From an uncultured Fretibacterium sp. (GTDB lineage Bacteria; Synergistota; Synergistia; Synergistales; Aminobacteriaceae): 12,925 nt of DNA. Location of the stretch: the NCBI GenBank assembly GCA_937915755.1, contig CALGGR010000050.1, positions 1-12,925 of the forward strand, written 5' to 3'. Shown one piece after another: positions 6,082 to 12,921 of this stretch; the first letter of the stretch is position 1; each line of letters starts with the position of its first letter. Under the pieces are notes generated by a model that was not told where the DNA came from, did not search any database, and saw nothing but the letters and a program-made list of their open reading frames with translations. The translations under genes and the position numbers were made by a program.

Positions 6082-7242
6082 TCACACGAACCTGCAAACG
6101 TGGTCAACCGCTATGTCGCTGAAGCCGTAAGCCTCCGCCTTAGTGAGTCTTCCGTTGCATACGTCGTGAATTACGTCGACGAGTTCACGGCCCATTTCCT
6201 TGTAGGTCTTCTCACCCGTTATGATTGCGCTGAGGTCAACGTCCATGTTATCCTCCATAGCCTTGTAGGTTCTCGCATTGGCCGTAACTTTAAGGACTGG
6301 GACTATCGCGTTGCCCGTTGGAGTTCCGCGCCCCGTCGTGAAGATTACAGCGTTGCAGCCGCCTGCAACCATTGACGTTATTGACGATATGTCGAAGCCC
6401 GCAGTATCCATTACGACAGCCCCGCGTTTTGTGGGACGCGCAGCCTGTTCGAGAACCTCAACGATTGGACGTGTTCCGCCCTTCCGGATACAGCCGAGAC
6501 TCTTTTCGTCAAGCGTTGAGAGACCGCCCGCTTTGTTTCCCGGAGTTGGCTGACCTGCTCTGCAATCCTGACCAGCCGCAAGAAGGTGTGCCTCGTAATC
6601 CTTGCAGACCTGTATGATCTGGTTGTGAATCTCAGGGGTAGCCGCTCTCTTTGCGAGGACATGTTCACCGCCAATCCACTCGATTGACTCGCTCATCATC
6701 GTTGACGCGCCCAAGTCGACAAGCAAATCGCTCAATTCACCGACAGCAGGGTTGCTTGCGATTCCTGACGTTGCATCTGAGCCGCCGCACTCAATTCCAA
6801 GAAGAAGCTCGGAGATGTCGCAGAGTTCCTTTTGCTGACGACCCGCATCACTCGCTATCTCCCTCGCGGCACGGACAGCCTTCTCGATTGTGCGGAGTGT
6901 TCCGCCCTCCTCCTGAATCCCGAACGAGACTACAGGCTTTGATGTCATGGCCTGAATCTTCTCGCGCAACGGCTTGTGTCCGACCGTCTCACAGCCCAGT
7001 CCGATTATCACGACCCCATAGACATTTGGATTGCACGCGAAGCCGGTTAGAACTTTCTGGCTCATGTCGGTATTTGCCTGAACGTCCGAGCAGCCCGTGT
7101 TGAAAACTATGTTGACCGCCCCGCGAACCTGACTCGCAACTATCCTCGCCGACTCACTCCCGCACACGCACGTCGGAAGAATTAGAACGTGGTTTCGGAT
7201 TCCTGCTCGACCTTCTTTGCGCTTGTAACCCCAGAACTCCAT
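6082..7242 (-). CDS. UxaA-family lyase, large (catalytic) subunit; altronate dehydratase or sulfolactate sulfo-lyase type
   Basis: About 386 residues covering the C-terminal catalytic part of the UxaA/GarD/SuyB family, cytoplasmic metal-dependent lyases that remove water (altronate, galactarate) or sulfite (sulfolactate) from hydroxy acids. Visible family blocks: FWGYKRKEGRAGIRNHVLILPT at the start, NTGCSD about 49-54, GLGCE about 82-86, IECGGSDATSGIASNPA about 151-166, and GCNAVIFTTGRGTPTGN about 296-311. UxaA of E. coli is one chain with the SAF domain fused; here that domain is a separate gene just upstream, the arrangement of SuyA/SuyB and of some split UxaA enzymes. I prefer the ATG at 7242, eight bases after GGGAGGG (7257-7251); a GTG at 7245 overlapping the previous stop is the alternative and gives one more residue. 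Substrate cannot be fixed from sequence alone. Confidence 0.85.
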   Translation of the reverse strand: MEFWGYKRKEGRAGIRNHVLILPTCVCGSESARIVASQVRGAVNIVFNTGCSDVQANTDMSQKVLTGFACNPNVYGVVIIGLGCETVGHKPLREKIQAMTSKPVVSFGIQEEGGTLRTIEKAVRAAREIASDAGRQQKELCDISELLLGIECGGSDATSGIASNPAVGELSDLLVDLGASTMMSESIEWIGGEHVLAKRAATPEIHNQIIQVCKDYEAHLLAAGQDCRAGQPTPGNKAGGLSTLDEKSLGCIRKGGTRPIVEVLEQAARPTKRGAVVMDTAGFDISSITSMVAGGCNAVIFTTGRGTPTGNAIVPVLKVTANARTYKAMEDNMDVDLSAIITGEKTYKEMGRELVDVIHDVCNGRLTKAEAYGFSDIAVDHVCRFV

Positions 7243-7244
7243 CA

Positions 7245-7559
7245 CTATTTCCCTCCCGTCAAGTCAATCATTTCGCTGTCATAGTCTCTCGGGACGCTGT
7301 GCATATTCTTGTCCCAGAGCCAGCCGCCCTTCTTCACCGCAACGTTCGTCTTTCCCAGCGACTCGCCGTATTTGATGACATCGTCGCCCGCCTCAAAATC
7401 TTTCAACGCTACCTTGTGGCAGTACGGAATATCCTCAAGTGCTTTGACGCTGAGAATCTCGTCGCCTTTGCGGTAGAAAACTTCGCTTCCCGCTGAGACT
7501 TCTTCAACGCAGGTTACAACGTTGTCTGTCTCGTCTATCATCAGCGCGTTAATCTTCAA
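7245..7559 (-). CDS. UxaA-family lyase, small SAF-domain subunit (SuyA-like)
   Basis: A 104-residue SAF-domain protein that pairs with the large subunit encoded directly after it. The core matches the N-terminal domain of UxaA: DIPYCHKVALKDFEAGDDVIKYGE (43-66) with the conserved HK (48-49) and GE (65-66), then a KKGGW-like stretch and NMHS (85-88). In this family the domain helps form the active site and bind the acid substrate. The start is TTG, with GGAG six bases upstream; the first in-frame ATG is codon 7. Its stop overlaps the possible GTG start of the large subunit, so translation is probably coupled. It is the first gene of the operon and sits directly at the boundary of the duplicated control region. 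Confidence 0.85.
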   Translation of the reverse strand: MKINALMIDETDNVVTCVEEVSAGSEVFYRKGDEILSVKALEDIPYCHKVALKDFEAGDDVIKYGESLGKTNVAVKKGGWLWDKNMHSVPRDYDSEMIDLTGGK

Positions 7560-7615
7560 AATTTACTCCCCCTCGTAATTTCTCAATGCCTAGTTTTCGT
7601 GGACAGCGTTATGTT

Positions 7616-7621
7616 ATTATA
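7616..7621 (-). promoter_or_regulatory. -10 element of the lyase operon promoter
   Basis: A perfect TATAAT on the minus strand, 57 bases before the small-subunit TTG. No good -35 is seen at 16-18 bases, as expected for a promoter that needs a LysR-type activator. In copy B the same position reads CACAAT, so only copy A is a good lyase promoter. Confidence 0.5.
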
Positions 7622-7673
7622 TGTTTGACATAAATTCAAATTATCATTTCTTATGAGATAATCAATAATATTT

Positions 7674-7742
7674 ATGTAAAAGGAATTGGAGTATATACGC
7701 TGTTGACAAGGCGGGAAGTTTCTCGCGGCTGAGGAGAAGTAC
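7674..7742 (+). pseudogene. Dead 5' fragment of a second lysR copy
   Basis: The fragment follows the start of the intact lysR at 8800: ATG, then GGAATTGGAGTATAT..., then ACAAGGCGGGAAGTTTCTC against ACAAGGCTGGAAGTTTCTC. Codon 2 is TAA, two bases are missing before ACAAGG, and after TTCTC the match jumps to codons about 70-76 of lysR (17 bases identical, 7720-7736 and 9008-9024). It cannot make a regulator. It ends against the terminator of the dehydrogenase gene. Confidence 0.85.
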
Positions 7743-7743
7743 G

Positions 7744-7786
7744 AAAAAACCGCAGGCTAACGTCAAAAACTCGTCGAACCTGCGGT
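7744..7786 (-). terminator. Rho-independent terminator of the dehydrogenase gene
   Basis: On the minus strand ACCGCAGG (7786-7779) pairs perfectly with CCTGCGGT (7756-7749), followed by a run of T. The 22-base loop contains a further ACG/CGT pairing. It starts 22 bases after the stop codon. Confidence 0.8.
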
Positions 7787-7808
7787 CAGCAAAAATCGAA
7801 GTCAGTTA

Positions 7809-8567
7809 TTATCTGGCGTTATATCCGCCATCAATGGTTAAAATAGTTCCAGTGAGAAATTCATTTTCATCAGATGCGAGGAAAAATATTCCGTTGGCTA
7901 TATCTTCTACTTTTCCTAGTCTGTTCATGGGGTGAATCGCTTCTATGCCTGATACATCATAAGTCCCTGAATCAATAGCATTTTGGAGAATATCCGTTTT
8001 GATTGCTCCCGGTGCTACTGCATTTATGCGTATTCCCTGTTGTGCGTAATCAATGGCTGCTCCTTTAGTCAGACCTACAACAGCATGTTTTGAAGCGCAA
8101 TATTGTGCAGTTGCATACAACCCGTTAAGTCCCGCAATAGATGCTAAGTTCACGATTGAGCCGCCGTTTGTTTTGAGCATTTCTTTTATTGCGTACTTCA
8201 TTCCGTAATAGACACCCATTACGTTAATATCAAGCATTTTTTTGAACTCATCGGAATCTGTTTCTGCTAGTACAGCATTTCCTAACGAAACTCCTGAGTT
8301 ATTGACCATAACATCTAATTTTCCATATTTTGCAACCGTTTCTTTTATCACGGCCTGTACTTGTTCTTCGTTTGTAACATCAAGTACCTTAAAATCTACT
8401 TCCAAGCCTTTACTTTTGAATTCATTTTTTACATCAGTTTCTTTCTTTGAATCACGGCTCGTAATGACAACATTATAGTTATTTTCAGCGAACTTTATAG
8501 CAGTTGCTTTGCCTATTCCTGTTGTTCCGCCTGTGATAATTACTGTTTTCCTTGATTTAGCTTCCAT
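7809..8567 (-). CDS. Short-chain dehydrogenase/reductase, classical SDR
   Basis: A 252-residue Rossmann-fold oxidoreductase of the FabG/glucose-dehydrogenase-like group, usual length for a classical SDR. Cofactor motif TGGTTGIG (12-19), NNSG (89-92), and the full catalytic tetrad Asn115, Ser143, Tyr156, Lys160 (YCASK) are present; the C-terminal IDGGY also fits. Arg38 after the second strand favours NADP(H). The substrate is unknown; interconversion of a hydroxy and keto acid or sugar acid linked to the lyase route is possible. ATG with AGGAGGGG directly upstream. It has its own promoter and terminator, so it is a single-gene unit. Its bases are visibly more AT-rich, with more A/T third positions, than the lyase and symporter genes, and it is bracketed by the duplicated control region, which together suggest recent acquisition. 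Confidence 0.9.
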   Translation of the reverse strand: MEAKSRKTVIITGGTTGIGKATAIKFAENNYNVVITSRDSKKETDVKNEFKSKGLEVDFKVLDVTNEEQVQAVIKETVAKYGKLDVMVNNSGVSLGNAVLAETDSDEFKKMLDINVMGVYYGMKYAIKEMLKTNGGSIVNLASIAGLNGLYATAQYCASKHAVVGLTKGAAIDYAQQGIRINAVAPGAIKTDILQNAIDSGTYDVSGIEAIHPMNRLGKVEDIANGIFFLASDENEFLTGTILTIDGGYNAR

Positions 8568-8641
8568 TTTCCCCTCCTTGTTTTATAGTCTGAATCTTAA
8601 TTTTCTTATCGTTGCATTACTCCAATCAGCAAATCGTATGA

Positions 8642-8671
8642 ATTATAACATCAATTATTAGAATGAATCAA
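8642..8671 (-). promoter_or_regulatory. Promoter of the dehydrogenase gene
   Basis: TTGATT (8671-8666) and a perfect TATAAT (8647-8642) on the minus strand, spaced by 18 bases, about 75 bases before the ATG. It lies in unique AT-rich sequence outside copy B, so it seems to have come with the gene. Confidence 0.65.
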
Positions 8672-8736
8672 ATATAAAATTTCGCGGCAACGTCTACACA
8701 AAATTTATTCTCCTCGTAATTTCTTTGTGGACAGCG

Positions 8737-8759
8737 TTATGTTATTGTGTTCAACATAA
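8737..8759. promoter_or_regulatory. Operator-like palindrome, probable LysR binding site
   Basis: TTATGTT (8737-8743) and AACATAA (8753-8759) form a perfect inverted repeat with a nine-base spacer, 40 bases upstream of lysR and overlapping its -35. LysR-type proteins bind dyads of this size near their own promoter. In copy A the second half is GACATAA and the spacer is longer. Confidence 0.55.
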
Positions 8760-8773
8760 ACTTAAATTATTAT
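8745..8773 (+). promoter_or_regulatory. Candidate lysR promoter
   Basis: TTGTGT (8745-8750) and TATTAT (8768-8773) are 17 bases apart, 26 bases before the ATG. The -35 lies in the spacer of the palindrome, so bound LysR would block its own promoter. A GAGG at 8781-8784 is too far from the ATG (15 bases) to be an ideal ribosome site. Confidence 0.4.
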
Positions 8774-8799
8774 TCTTCATGAGGTAATCAATAACAATT

Positions 8800-9717
8800 A
8801 TGGAGCAGGAATTAGAGTACATATATGCGGTTCACAAGGCTGGAAGTTTCTCAAAGGCTGCCGAAAGCCTCCACGTTACACAGCCCGCATTGAGCATGGC
8901 CGTGAAGAAGATCGAGTCGTCAATAGGAATGTCATTGTTCGACCGTAAGGCTAGACCCCTCGAACTCACGAAGGCCGGTAAAATCTATATCGCGTCAATC
9001 GGGAAAATTCTCGCGGCTGAGGAGGAGATGAATGCCCAAATCCGCGACATCGACGGACTTAAATCCGGAAGCCTCTGCATCGGCGGCTCTCACTTCATCA
9101 ACACTTGCATTCTTCCCGAAATAATGACCGAATACAGCAGGCGTTATCCCGGCATAAAGCTCGAACTTCTTGAAGCAAGCTCGGCGTTTCTTGCTGACAT
9201 GCTCACGGAGAGGCTCATTGATATTACGTTCACTTGCCGTGATGACATAATCGCACAGTTCACTCACTACCCGGCGTTCCATGACCACATACTTCTCGCC
9301 GTTTCCTCTGAAATTCTTAGCCTTGAATGTGCGCTGTCGGCTGACGATGTAATTTCGGGGAAGCATCTTCATGCTGAATGCCCATGTATTCCATTTGAGG
9401 CAATGAGTCAGCTTGAGTACGTCATACTTTCGGAGGGCAACAATCTTCATGACAGGGCAATGATGATTTTCAACGAGGCCGGAATTTCCCCTAAGATAAA
9501 GCTCGAAATCTCTCAGCTCTCAACGTCATATCATCTTGCGGGTGCGAAATTCGGCGCGGCTTTCGTCAGCGACAAGATGATTAACAGCAATGAAAACGGA
9601 CTGAGCTTCTACAGGATTGACTCGCCCGTAACTGAGAGACTGTTTTATACGGTGCTTCCAAAACGAGAATATACTCCTAAAGCTGTCAGGGCTTTCAGTG
9701 AGCTGTTGAGGCCGTAA
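8800..9717 (+). CDS. LysR-type transcriptional regulator
   Basis: A 305-residue protein of normal LysR length. The N-terminal winged helix-turn-helix occupies about 3-62, with SKAAESLHVTQPALSMAVKKIE as recognition region and LFDRKARPLELTKAG as wing. The helical linker follows, then the effector-binding domain from about 90 to 300 (IGGSHFINTCILPEIMTEYSRRYPGIKLEL is its typical start). The effector is likely the lyase substrate or a product. It points away from the lyase operon and was probably once its direct divergent neighbour; the dehydrogenase gene now separates them. Activation of the lyase promoter and repression of its own are the usual behaviour of the family and are inferred here. Confidence 0.92.
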   Translation: MEQELEYIYAVHKAGSFSKAAESLHVTQPALSMAVKKIESSIGMSLFDRKARPLELTKAGKIYIASIGKILAAEEEMNAQIRDIDGLKSGSLCIGGSHFINTCILPEIMTEYSRRYPGIKLELLEASSAFLADMLTERLIDITFTCRDDIIAQFTHYPAFHDHILLAVSSEILSLECALSADDVISGKHLHAECPCIPFEAMSQLEYVILSEGNNLHDRAMMIFNEAGISPKIKLEISQLSTSYHLAGAKFGAAFVSDKMINSNENGLSFYRIDSPVTERLFYTVLPKREYTPKAVRAFSELLRP

Positions 9718-9720
9718 CAA

Positions 9721-9755
9721 AAAATACTCCCCGCAAATTTCACGGAGAGTATTTT
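9721..9755. terminator. Bidirectional rho-independent terminator
   Basis: AAAATACTC (9721-9729) pairs with GAGTATTTT (9747-9755), with an inner CCG/CGG pairing. T-runs follow on both strands. It lies between the converging lysR and the large surface-protein gene and can serve both. Confidence 0.75.
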
Positions 9756-9768
9756 CTGCGTTAAAGTT

Positions 9769-12700
9769 CTAGCGTGTTTTGCGCCTGATCATCACAGCAA
9801 GCACCATCAATGCGAGCGAGGAATATCCCCAATCACAGCCACCGCTTGACGAAGTGAATCGGTTAGTGCTTCCCGAGTCAGCAGTCCCGAACATCAGCGC
9901 GTCCTTGTCCGTCCACGTCTCACCGTCCTCCGAAACCTGAACCGTAAAGGCGTATTGTCCGGCTCTCGTTACTCCGGGTATCGTGCTTACGGTCAATTCC
10001 GTTGCGGCTGTCCTCACTGTCCCAGCGTCAGAAGGACTCCAAACGAGGGAAAATTCTTCCGGCGTTGCAGGCAAAGCGGCAGAGTCTTTGACGTACACAT
10101 CTTCAGTATCCGTGTCCGATATGACATCAGCGATTCCGTTGATCCTCCAGAACACAGGCACATCGTGTGAAAGCGCGTATGTCTCAGTGATTACCGAGTC
10201 ATAGTACCTCGTTTCGTCAGGTTCTACGTCTGCGCTGACATCTCCGCTGGCAACCTCAAGCTCAGGGTCAGCATCACCGATTAAGCCCGGCGAGTCCTCA
10301 GTGCCGTAGAGAAGCTCGAACAGTGAGCGCGGGGTGTAGCTGCACACTGTGTTGATTGCCCCGACCTTGCGAAGCTCGTCCGCAACGTTGTCGCCTATCG
10401 TGAATGTGTACCTGTACGTCTCATACGGGAAGAGCGTAATGTTCCTCGCAAAATGAGCGCACCCAATCTCCTGCTTATCAGCCCACAGTTCCGGGTCAAG
10501 ATATACCGCTATTATCTCGACGCGCGGAATCGTTAAGTCCATGTGGTTGGTGATGGTAACTTCCATCTCGACAGGCCCGTCAGTGTTGGCGATCTTTGCG
10601 TTGTAGAACTCGTCCCACGTGGAATATCCCCCGAATGTCATCGTCGGGAATACTACATCTTCCTCGCTGAGACTCGCCTTGAAGCCCGCCGCGCTGAAGT
10701 CGCCCGCGTAGAACGCCGCCGTTGCCTTTGCAGATTCAACGTCCTCAACGGTAAACTCGAAGTAGCCCTCATTGTTGCCGCCGGGGTCTTTCGTGGTGTC
10801 CCTGTTCTCGTGGACTTCCGGCAGCTTTCCTTCAGGGTCAATGAGCGCGTAGAACTGGTAGCGTTTCTTGACAGGTATGTTCGGAGTGAACTCAAACTTT
10901 GCCCACGTCTTGTTGTCGCCAAGGTTTGACCAAGCCGGAATACTGACGTACTGAGTCCCGATAAGCTGCTTGCCTGACAGTGACTCTACCGTATCATCGT
11001 TGACCCAGTAGAGATCGACCCTTACGCTTTCCACAGGCTTGAAGCTGGCGTTGTACATAGGCACTTCAACCCTGTACCTCGCACCCTTCAGGAGACGCGA
11101 TGATGTGTACCTGTTGAAGTCAATCGCGTAGATTCTGACACCGCGCATCTCCATAGCATGGCTGCGGCTGGTGTTGTAGGTGAAAACCGGAAGATCGGGC
11201 TTTGAGTCGAAGCACTTGAACTTGTTGGGCAGAGGGAATGCAGGGTCAGCGTACTTGCTGTAAATGCCCTCAGAGCTGAACAGGTTAAGACGCGTGTTGA
11301 AATCGCTCACCGCAAATCCGCATGTTATTGCGCCGTTCTCTGCAACATATGCCTGATAATGAGTCCTGTATCCCGTGTCAAGCGGGGCTGCAGCGTTGCG
11401 GGGAAGCTCCCAGTCAATACGTTCGCTTGAGCTTTCATACCTCGTGTACGTAGGGCCTTTCTCGCCTTCCGGGACTTTCGCCAAGTCCGTGCCGAATATG
11501 CTGTCGACAAGTGAAAGCCCGTCCGTCAGATAGCCCGTCGAAACCTTCTTTGACTCTGTCGTCTCGTTCTCCTTGACTTTGGAGAATGACTGACCGCCTT
11601 GCACCTGCGCTCCGAACTGTATGCTCTCAATGTCGCTGAGTTCCTTCTGCTTGTGAGCGTAGCCCTCAATGTTTGCTATGGCTGTGGGGTACGAGAATAG
11701 ATTTCCGTTCTCGTGAGTGGGCTGGTATTCTGACGATGATATGTCAGTTGCGTGGTGTACCTCACCGTAAATCGTGAACGTGATGAAGTCCTGTTTTGTG
11801 AGGTACTTTGCATCATCGCTCATCGTCCCCAAGTTAGGCGCGGGCTTCGTTACGATCGGGTAACGCCATATGTACTGGTCAGCCTGAACGTATCCGAAAG
11901 TGTCAGCGTCCTGCGCGGTTATGGTCTCGAATACGTCCGACGATTCAATCTCCTTGTTGTAGCCCTGCTTGATGGTCTCCACCTTGTCAGTGAGCTTGTC
12001 GAGGAAGTTGAATACTCCGCTTACCGCACCGTCAACAGCTTTGGCTTTCTTGACAGCGTTCTCGAAATGGGACGTTCCCGGAATCATGCTTGCGATGCTC
12101 TTGATAGTCCCGTAGACTTTCTGAGCTGTCCTTGCGCCTCCGATGACGTTGCGGGTCATGTCGCTGTCCATTGCGAAAATCGTCTCGACCGAGCTGTGCA
12201 TGTCGAATTTTGACATCTGAGTCTTCGATTTCTGGTCGCTCTTTCCGTATGACACATGCGCCCCTTTGGTGAACGAGAAATTTACGGGCTGTGTCGTTAC
12301 GGTCTTACCGTCCGCCGAAATCGTGTCAACATGGTACGGAGGAGCCTGGATTACCGCCATGTACGACTTGTCCCTTGTGCGGGTGGTGAACGTCGGTTTT
12401 CCCAGCTCGATACCCTCTGAGGCAAAATCCCCCGCAACAAGCGCAGATGTTCCGGCCGCATCGAGAGTCTGTGCTTTGGTCAGCGTTGAACCGTCGCTCT
12501 TGAAGAGAATCATTTTCCCGCTGGAAAGACGCAGAGCAAGATCATCGCACTCCTTCGCAAGCCCGATCTTCCCGAAGAAAGCCCCGGCCGCAATGGAGAG
12601 TTCACGGTCAGCAAAAGGATACAGTTCCGCGTTTGTGTTTACGGGAGCAAGAGCGCACTCCTGAAGGTTAAACGCATTATAGTTGCCCGTGTTGTCCTCG

Positions 12701-12909
12701 TCCCAGCCGTTATAGCTCGTGAAACGCTTGTCGATTATCGGGTCGCCCTCGAAAATCCGCGAACTCTTCAGCTTACCGTCAGTGTCCATTTTCACCAGCG
12801 AGAGATAAGGCCGGACTCTGTACTCCGCGTGCCTGTCCCTTCCGCCATCAGAGCCTTCATACGTCGCATCTTTGATTAAACGCCGCCGCACACTCGTGAC
12901 TTTAGTCAT
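9769..12909 (-). CDS. Large Synerg-CTERM surface protein, function unknown, N-terminus probably incomplete
   Basis: A 1046-residue protein. Its C-terminus has SSSGGCDWG (about 1020-1027), a hydrophobic helix (about 1029-1040) and RRKTR, the pattern of the Synerg-CTERM sorting signal, so the mature protein should be exported and anchored at the surface after processing near the Cys. The body is rich in Asp, Thr and Tyr. Residues about 608-720 resemble a CARDB or Ig-like bacterial adhesion fold (VRVDLYWVN, ALIDPEGKLPEVHENRD, NNEGYFEF); about 250-320 is a helical stretch; about 955-1005 looks Ig-like. I do not recognise a catalytic site. Proteins with this signal need a signal peptide, but the N-terminus here (MTKVTSVRRRLIKDATYEG) is charged, and a stop lies two codons before the ATG with no ribosome site, so the true gene may begin beyond the window and be broken by a frameshift or stop. 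It is the longest gene here and may mediate binding to host, cells or polymers. Confidence 0.75.
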   Translation of the reverse strand: MTKVTSVRRRLIKDATYEGSDGGRDRHAEYRVRPYLSLVKMDTDGKLKSSRIFEGDPIIDKRFTSYNGWDEDNTGNYNAFNLQECALAPVNTNAELYPFADRELSIAAGAFFGKIGLAKECDDLALRLSSGKMILFKSDGSTLTKAQTLDAAGTSALVAGDFASEGIELGKPTFTTRTRDKSYMAVIQAPPYHVDTISADGKTVTTQPVNFSFTKGAHVSYGKSDQKSKTQMSKFDMHSSVETIFAMDSDMTRNVIGGARTAQKVYGTIKSIASMIPGTSHFENAVKKAKAVDGAVSGVFNFLDKLTDKVETIKQGYNKEIESSDVFETITAQDADTFGYVQADQYIWRYPIVTKPAPNLGTMSDDAKYLTKQDFITFTIYGEVHHATDISSSEYQPTHENGNLFSYPTAIANIEGYAHKQKELSDIESIQFGAQVQGGQSFSKVKENETTESKKVSTGYLTDGLSLVDSIFGTDLAKVPEGEKGPTYTRYESSSERIDWELPRNAAAPLDTGYRTHYQAYVAENGAITCGFAVSDFNTRLNLFSSEGIYSKYADPAFPLPNKFKCFDSKPDLPVFTYNTSRSHAMEMRGVRIYAIDFNRYTSSRLLKGARYRVEVPMYNASFKPVESVRVDLYWVNDDTVESLSGKQLIGTQYVSIPAWSNLGDNKTWAKFEFTPNIPVKKRYQFYALIDPEGKLPEVHENRDTTKDPGGNNEGYFEFTVEDVESAKATAAFYAGDFSAAGFKASLSEEDVVFPTMTFGGYSTWDEFYNAKIANTDGPVEMEVTITNHMDLTIPRVEIIAVYLDPELWADKQEIGCAHFARNITLFPYETYRYTFTIGDNVADELRKVGAINTVCSYTPRSLFELLYGTEDSPGLIGDADPELEVASGDVSADVEPDETRYYDSVITETYALSHDVPVFWRINGIADVISDTDTEDVYVKDSAALPATPEEFSLVWSPSDAGTVRTAATELTVSTIPGVTRAGQYAFTVQVSEDGETWTDKDALMFGTADSGSTNRFTSSSGGCDWGYSSLALMVLAVMIRRKTR

Positions 12910-12921
12910 GAGTTAGGCGGC
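12882..12921. repeat. Imperfect inverted repeat covering the start of the surface-protein gene
   Basis: GCCGCC (12882-12887) and ACTCGTGACT (12892-12901) face AGTCATGAGT (12904-12913) and GGCGGC (12916-12921). The inner arms have one G-T pair and a two-base loop; the outer arms pair perfectly across an internal loop of four and two bases. In the minus-strand transcript it would bury the ATG. Confidence 0.6.

Larger units (their letters stand above)
7557..7742. repeat. Copy A of the duplicated lysR-lyase control region
   Basis: This stretch aligns with 8699-8852 and 9008-9028 (copy B). It begins in the TTG start codon of the small lyase subunit, contains a 20-base block identical in both copies (7599-7618 and 8727-8746), and ends in a broken lysR 5' end. 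Relative to B it has a 14-15 base insertion near 7585-7598, several small changes, and a 160-base deletion in the lysR part. Confidence 0.88.
8699..8852. repeat. Copy B of the duplicated lysR-lyase control region
   Basis: Aligned with copy A at 7557-7724. On its left edge it still holds a minus-strand GAGGAG and TTG in the position of the small lyase subunit start, after which the match stops, so the edge is a truncated copy of that start. On its right it runs into the intact lysR. A further block of lysR (9008-9024) matches the end of copy A. Confidence 0.85.

Noticed and set aside
6651..7103. A 150-codon + strand open frame, rich in Arg, Ser and Pro
   Set aside because: It is the antisense shadow of the large lyase subunit, whose family motifs are clear.
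7557..8852. The flanking repeats as insertion-sequence ends or target-site duplications
   Set aside because: They are long direct copies of a regulatory region with part of lysR, not inverted ends or short duplications, and no transposase gene lies between them.
8995..9450. A 151-codon minus-strand open frame
   Set aside because: Antisense shadow of the intact lysR gene.
11752..12213. A 153-codon open frame on the + strand inside the surface-protein gene
   Set aside because: It lies wholly opposite a 1046-codon frame with recognisable C-terminal signal and domain-like parts; its own protein resembles nothing and it has no promoter or ribosome site.
12266..12664. A 132-codon + strand open frame
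   Set aside because: Antisense to the surface-protein gene with no independent support.
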